Source: SZUA-584 sp964607965 (GTDB taxonomy: Bacteria; Bacillota; Clostridia; Christensenellales; SZUA-584). From it: a stretch of 8,798 bases of DNA. Numbering within the stretch: position 1 is the first letter of the stretch; each line of letters begins with the position of its first letter. The position numbers and the translations under genes were made by a program. The notes under the pieces are model-generated. The model made no database searches. It was not told where the DNA came from and was given only the letters and a program-made list of their open reading frames with translations. Positions 7,180-8,798 of the stretch are shown piece by piece. The stretch spans positions 1 to 8,798 of the forward strand of contig CAZSMH010000075.1 in the NCBI GenBank assembly GCA_964607965.1, read 5' to 3'.

Positions 7180-7198
7180 CTATCAGCATTTTGGATAG
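7180..7198. promoter_or_regulatory. Operator-like dyad at the predicted nadA transcription start
   Basis: CTATC at 7180-7184 and GATAG at 7194-7198 form an inverted repeat with a nine-base centre. It lies just downstream of the predicted nadA -10 box, where a repressor would block transcription. Firmicute nad operons are often repressed by NiaR (YrxA) with nicotinic acid as co-repressor, but I cannot match this dyad to a known NiaR motif. The repeat is seen; its role is inference. Confidence 0.35.
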
Positions 7199-7203
7199 TT
7201 TTT

Positions 7204-7232
7204 ATATTATCAAACCGCGATTAAACTGTAAA
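7204..7232 (-). promoter_or_regulatory. Predicted sigma-A promoter of the nad operon
   Basis: The minus strand carries TTTACA (7227-7232), a 17-base spacer and TAATAT (7204-7209), close to consensus at optimal spacing. The predicted start of transcription is near 7197, leaving an untranslated leader of about 45 bases before nadA. The leader is too short for a usual riboswitch. Confidence 0.7.
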
Positions 7233-7271
7233 GCTAATGCTTATTAATATTCTTTTTAAGAAAGATATTTT

Positions 7272-7300
7272 TTTACACATCATTTTGCGCATCATATAAA
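7272..7300 (+). promoter_or_regulatory. Predicted promoter of the sodium:solute symporter gene
   Basis: The plus strand reads TTTACA (7272-7277), a 17-base spacer, then TATAAA (7295-7300), five of six matches to each consensus hexamer. It points away from the nad promoter. A leader of about 115 bases would precede the symporter start. A second, weaker candidate lies downstream, TTGCAT (7334-7339), 17 bases, TAACAT (7357-7362). Confidence 0.6.
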
Positions 7301-7362
7301 ATCAAAACTATATAAACAACAAAATCCTTATACTTGCATTTACCATTTAAATATTGTAACAT

Positions 7363-7376
7363 TACTGCAGGCAGTA
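7363..7376. promoter_or_regulatory. Perfect inverted repeat in the symporter leader, possible operator
   Basis: TACTGC-AG-GCAGTA is a perfect 6-2-6 inverted repeat. It starts directly behind the second candidate promoter and ends 46 bases before the symporter start. The two-base centre is too short for a stable RNA loop, so a DNA-binding dimer is the better reading. The regulator is unknown. Confidence 0.35.
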
Positions 7377-7422
7377 TTTGTAGAATGGGAAAGAATTATT
7401 TATATAACGGAAGGATGGAATT

Positions 7423-8798
7423 ATGGAAGCTCAAATTCTCATTATTATTGTTTATTCACTTTTGCTTATCGGGATTGGAATTTTCGCCAACAAAAAAACC
7501 AAAACTATGGATGATTTCGTTCTCGGCGGACGCAAAATAGGCGCTTGGATGTCCGCACTGGCTTATGGAACAGCCTATTTTTCGGCTGTCATTTTTGTTG
7601 GCTACGCCGGCCGTTTTGGATGGTCAATAGGCGTTGCAGTTACATGGATTGGCATCGCAAACGCAGTTATCGGCACATGGCTTGCATGGAAGCTGCTCGC
7701 AAAGCCTACGCGCCGTATCACACAGCGCCTTGACTCTGCCACAATGCCGGATTTTTTCTTCAAGCGCTACAACTCCCAGGGTCTTAAAATAACCGCAGCC
7801 ATCATAATTTTTGTTTTTCTTGTACCATACTGCGCAAGCGTTTATCAAGGCATTGGGTATTTCTCAGAAACGGTGCTTAATGTTCCGTATGAGTACTGTA
7901 TGATAGGCATGGCAGTACTGACAGCAGTATACTTGATTGCAGGAGGCTATATCGCCACTGCGCTTACAAACTTAGTTCAGGCTATCGTTATGGGTGTCGG
8001 CGTAATACTGATGTTACTCTTTATTATTGGTGCTCCGCAGGTTGGCGGTTTGTCTGAAGGTCTCTCGCGTATTGCAGCAATTCCGGGAGAAGGCGCCTCG
8101 CTTGCTTCTCCGTTCGGCTCTCCCGATACGCTTATTCTTCTTATTTCTCTTACTATTCTTACCAGCCTTGGAACATGGGGACTGCCGCAGATGGTGCATA
8201 AGTTTTATGCCATAAAGGATAAACGCGCCATAAGCCGCGGCACAGTAATATCCACCGTCTTTGCTTTTCTCGTTGGAGGCATAGCCTATTTTGTAGGCGG
8301 TTTCGGGCGACTGTTTCTAACCGAGGCTCCTGCAGACCTTGATATGGTAATGCCTCAAGTGCTTGGCATGGCATTGCCTCCGGTATTTTTAGGACTTATA
8401 CTTGTTCTGCTGCTTGCAGCCTCCATGTCAACGCTCTCGTCACTGGTTCTTGTATCTTCAACTGCTATTTCCCTGGATTTGGCGAAAGGCGTGATGCGGC
8501 CCAAAATGAAAGAAAAAAATGTAATGACGCTAACACGAGCACTTTGTGCGCTGTTCGTTCTGGTATCGGTCGTTATTGCACTGTTCAAGCCCGCCGCTAT
8601 AGTTACGTTGATGAGCTATTCGTGGGGCACTATATCAGGCTGTTTCTTAGCGCCGTTCCTGCTTGGCGTGCGCTGGAAGGGCATGACGAAAGCCGGCGCC
8701 TGGGCGGGAATCGCTACCGGTCTTACCGTCAGCGTTCCGCTTATGATACTTAATATTTTTAAAGTTCTGCCCGGCTGGATGAGCGCTCCTGCTATCGG
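7423..8798 (+). CDS. Sodium:solute symporter family protein, 3' end outside the window
   Basis: A secondary transporter of the SSS family (TC 2.A.21, as PutP, PanF and SGLT) that takes up a solute with Na+. The frame is open for 458 codons to the last base, so only the C-terminus is missing (family about 480-550 residues). The ATG is preceded by GAAGGA at seven bases. After a first hydrophobic helix (about 3-22) comes the family motif FVLGGRKIGAW (32-42), then the second helix with SALAYGTAYFSA (44-55). About a dozen membrane segments are visible in all. TWGLPQMVHKFYAIKD lies in the middle, and AASMSTLSSLVLVSS (332-346) contains Ser336 and Thr337, matching the sodium ligands Ser340 and Thr341 of PutP. 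The position matching Asp55 of PutP is Tyr52, so this is not a typical proline carrier and the substrate is undetermined. The gene is divergent from the nad operon. Confidence 0.93.
   Translation, partial: MEAQILIIIVYSLLLIGIGIFANKKTKTMDDFVLGGRKIGAWMSALAYGTAYFSAVIFVGYAGRFGWSIGVAVTWIGIANAVIGTWLAWKLLAKPTRRITQRLDSATMPDFFFKRYNSQGLKITAAIIIFVFLVPYCASVYQGIGYFSETVLNVPYEYCMIGMAVLTAVYLIAGGYIATALTNLVQAIVMGVGVILMLLFIIGAPQVGGLSEGLSRIAAIPGEGASLASPFGSPDTLILLISLTILTSLGTWGLPQMVHKFYAIKDKRAISRGTVISTVFAFLVGGIAYFVGGFGRLFLTEAPADLDMVMPQVLGMALPPVFLGLILVLLLAASMSTLSSLVLVSSTAISLDLAKGVMRPKMKEKNVMTLTRALCALFVLVSVVIALFKPAAIVTLMSYSWGTISGCFLAPFLLGVRWKGMTKAGAWAGIATGLTVSVPLMILNIFKVLPGWMSAPAI

Noticed and set aside
7250..7274. 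Weak CTTT/AAAG stem followed by a T-run, terminator-like on the plus strand
   Set aside because: The stem is short and only A-T rich, and there is no plus-strand gene upstream for it to terminate; the T-run overlaps the predicted symporter promoter.
7334..7540. 68-codon plus-strand frame overlapping the start of the symporter
   Set aside because: It runs out of frame into the symporter N-terminus, and the symporter frame has the family motif and a better ribosome binding site.

Overview
The window looks like a chromosomal piece from a low-to-mid-GC anaerobic Firmicute, most likely of the Clostridia. The reasons are strong AGGAGG-type ribosome binding sites, TTG and GTG starts, tight gene packing with 4 to 8 base overlaps, a short quinolinate synthase, an aconitase of the compact (about 640-residue) kind, and a pair of half-size chromate transporters. 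This is judged from protein character and gene order, not from a database search.

Layout. (1) Bases 1-692 hold no intact gene. They begin with a GC-rich run of four back-to-back hairpins (8-101), followed by AT-rich DNA with the decayed, frameshifted remains of a minus-strand gene (about 376-635, DUF6602-like) and perhaps its tail (247-324). (2) Bases 693-7151 are one minus-strand gene train read from right to left: nadA, nadB, nadC, aconitase, chromate transporter subunit 1, chromate transporter subunit 2. (3) Bases 7152-7422 are a divergent control region with good sigma-A-type promoters facing both ways, each with a dyad near the promoter. (4) From 7423 to the right edge runs a plus-strand sodium:solute symporter. 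It is open to the last base, so its C-terminus lies outside the window.

How the genes work together. NadB oxidises L-aspartate to iminoaspartate. NadA condenses this with dihydroxyacetone phosphate to quinolinate, using an oxygen-sensitive [4Fe-4S] cluster. NadC converts quinolinate to nicotinate mononucleotide, the entry to NAD. The three genes therefore give complete de novo NAD precursor synthesis in pathway-operon form. Aconitase (citrate to isocitrate, also [4Fe-4S]) follows after an 87-base gap that carries its own promoter-like sequence, so it can probably be expressed both with and without the nad genes. The two chromate-transporter halves overlap aconitase and each other, which implies coupled translation and a heteromeric transporter. 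Why an anion transporter is tied to aconitase is not obvious and is the most interesting context question here.

Most of the window is ordinary metabolism. The items that deserve a second look are the structured element at the left edge, the eroded DUF6602-like gene, the aconitase/transporter coupling, and the dyads in the control regions. I did not find clear evidence of a wholly new system.
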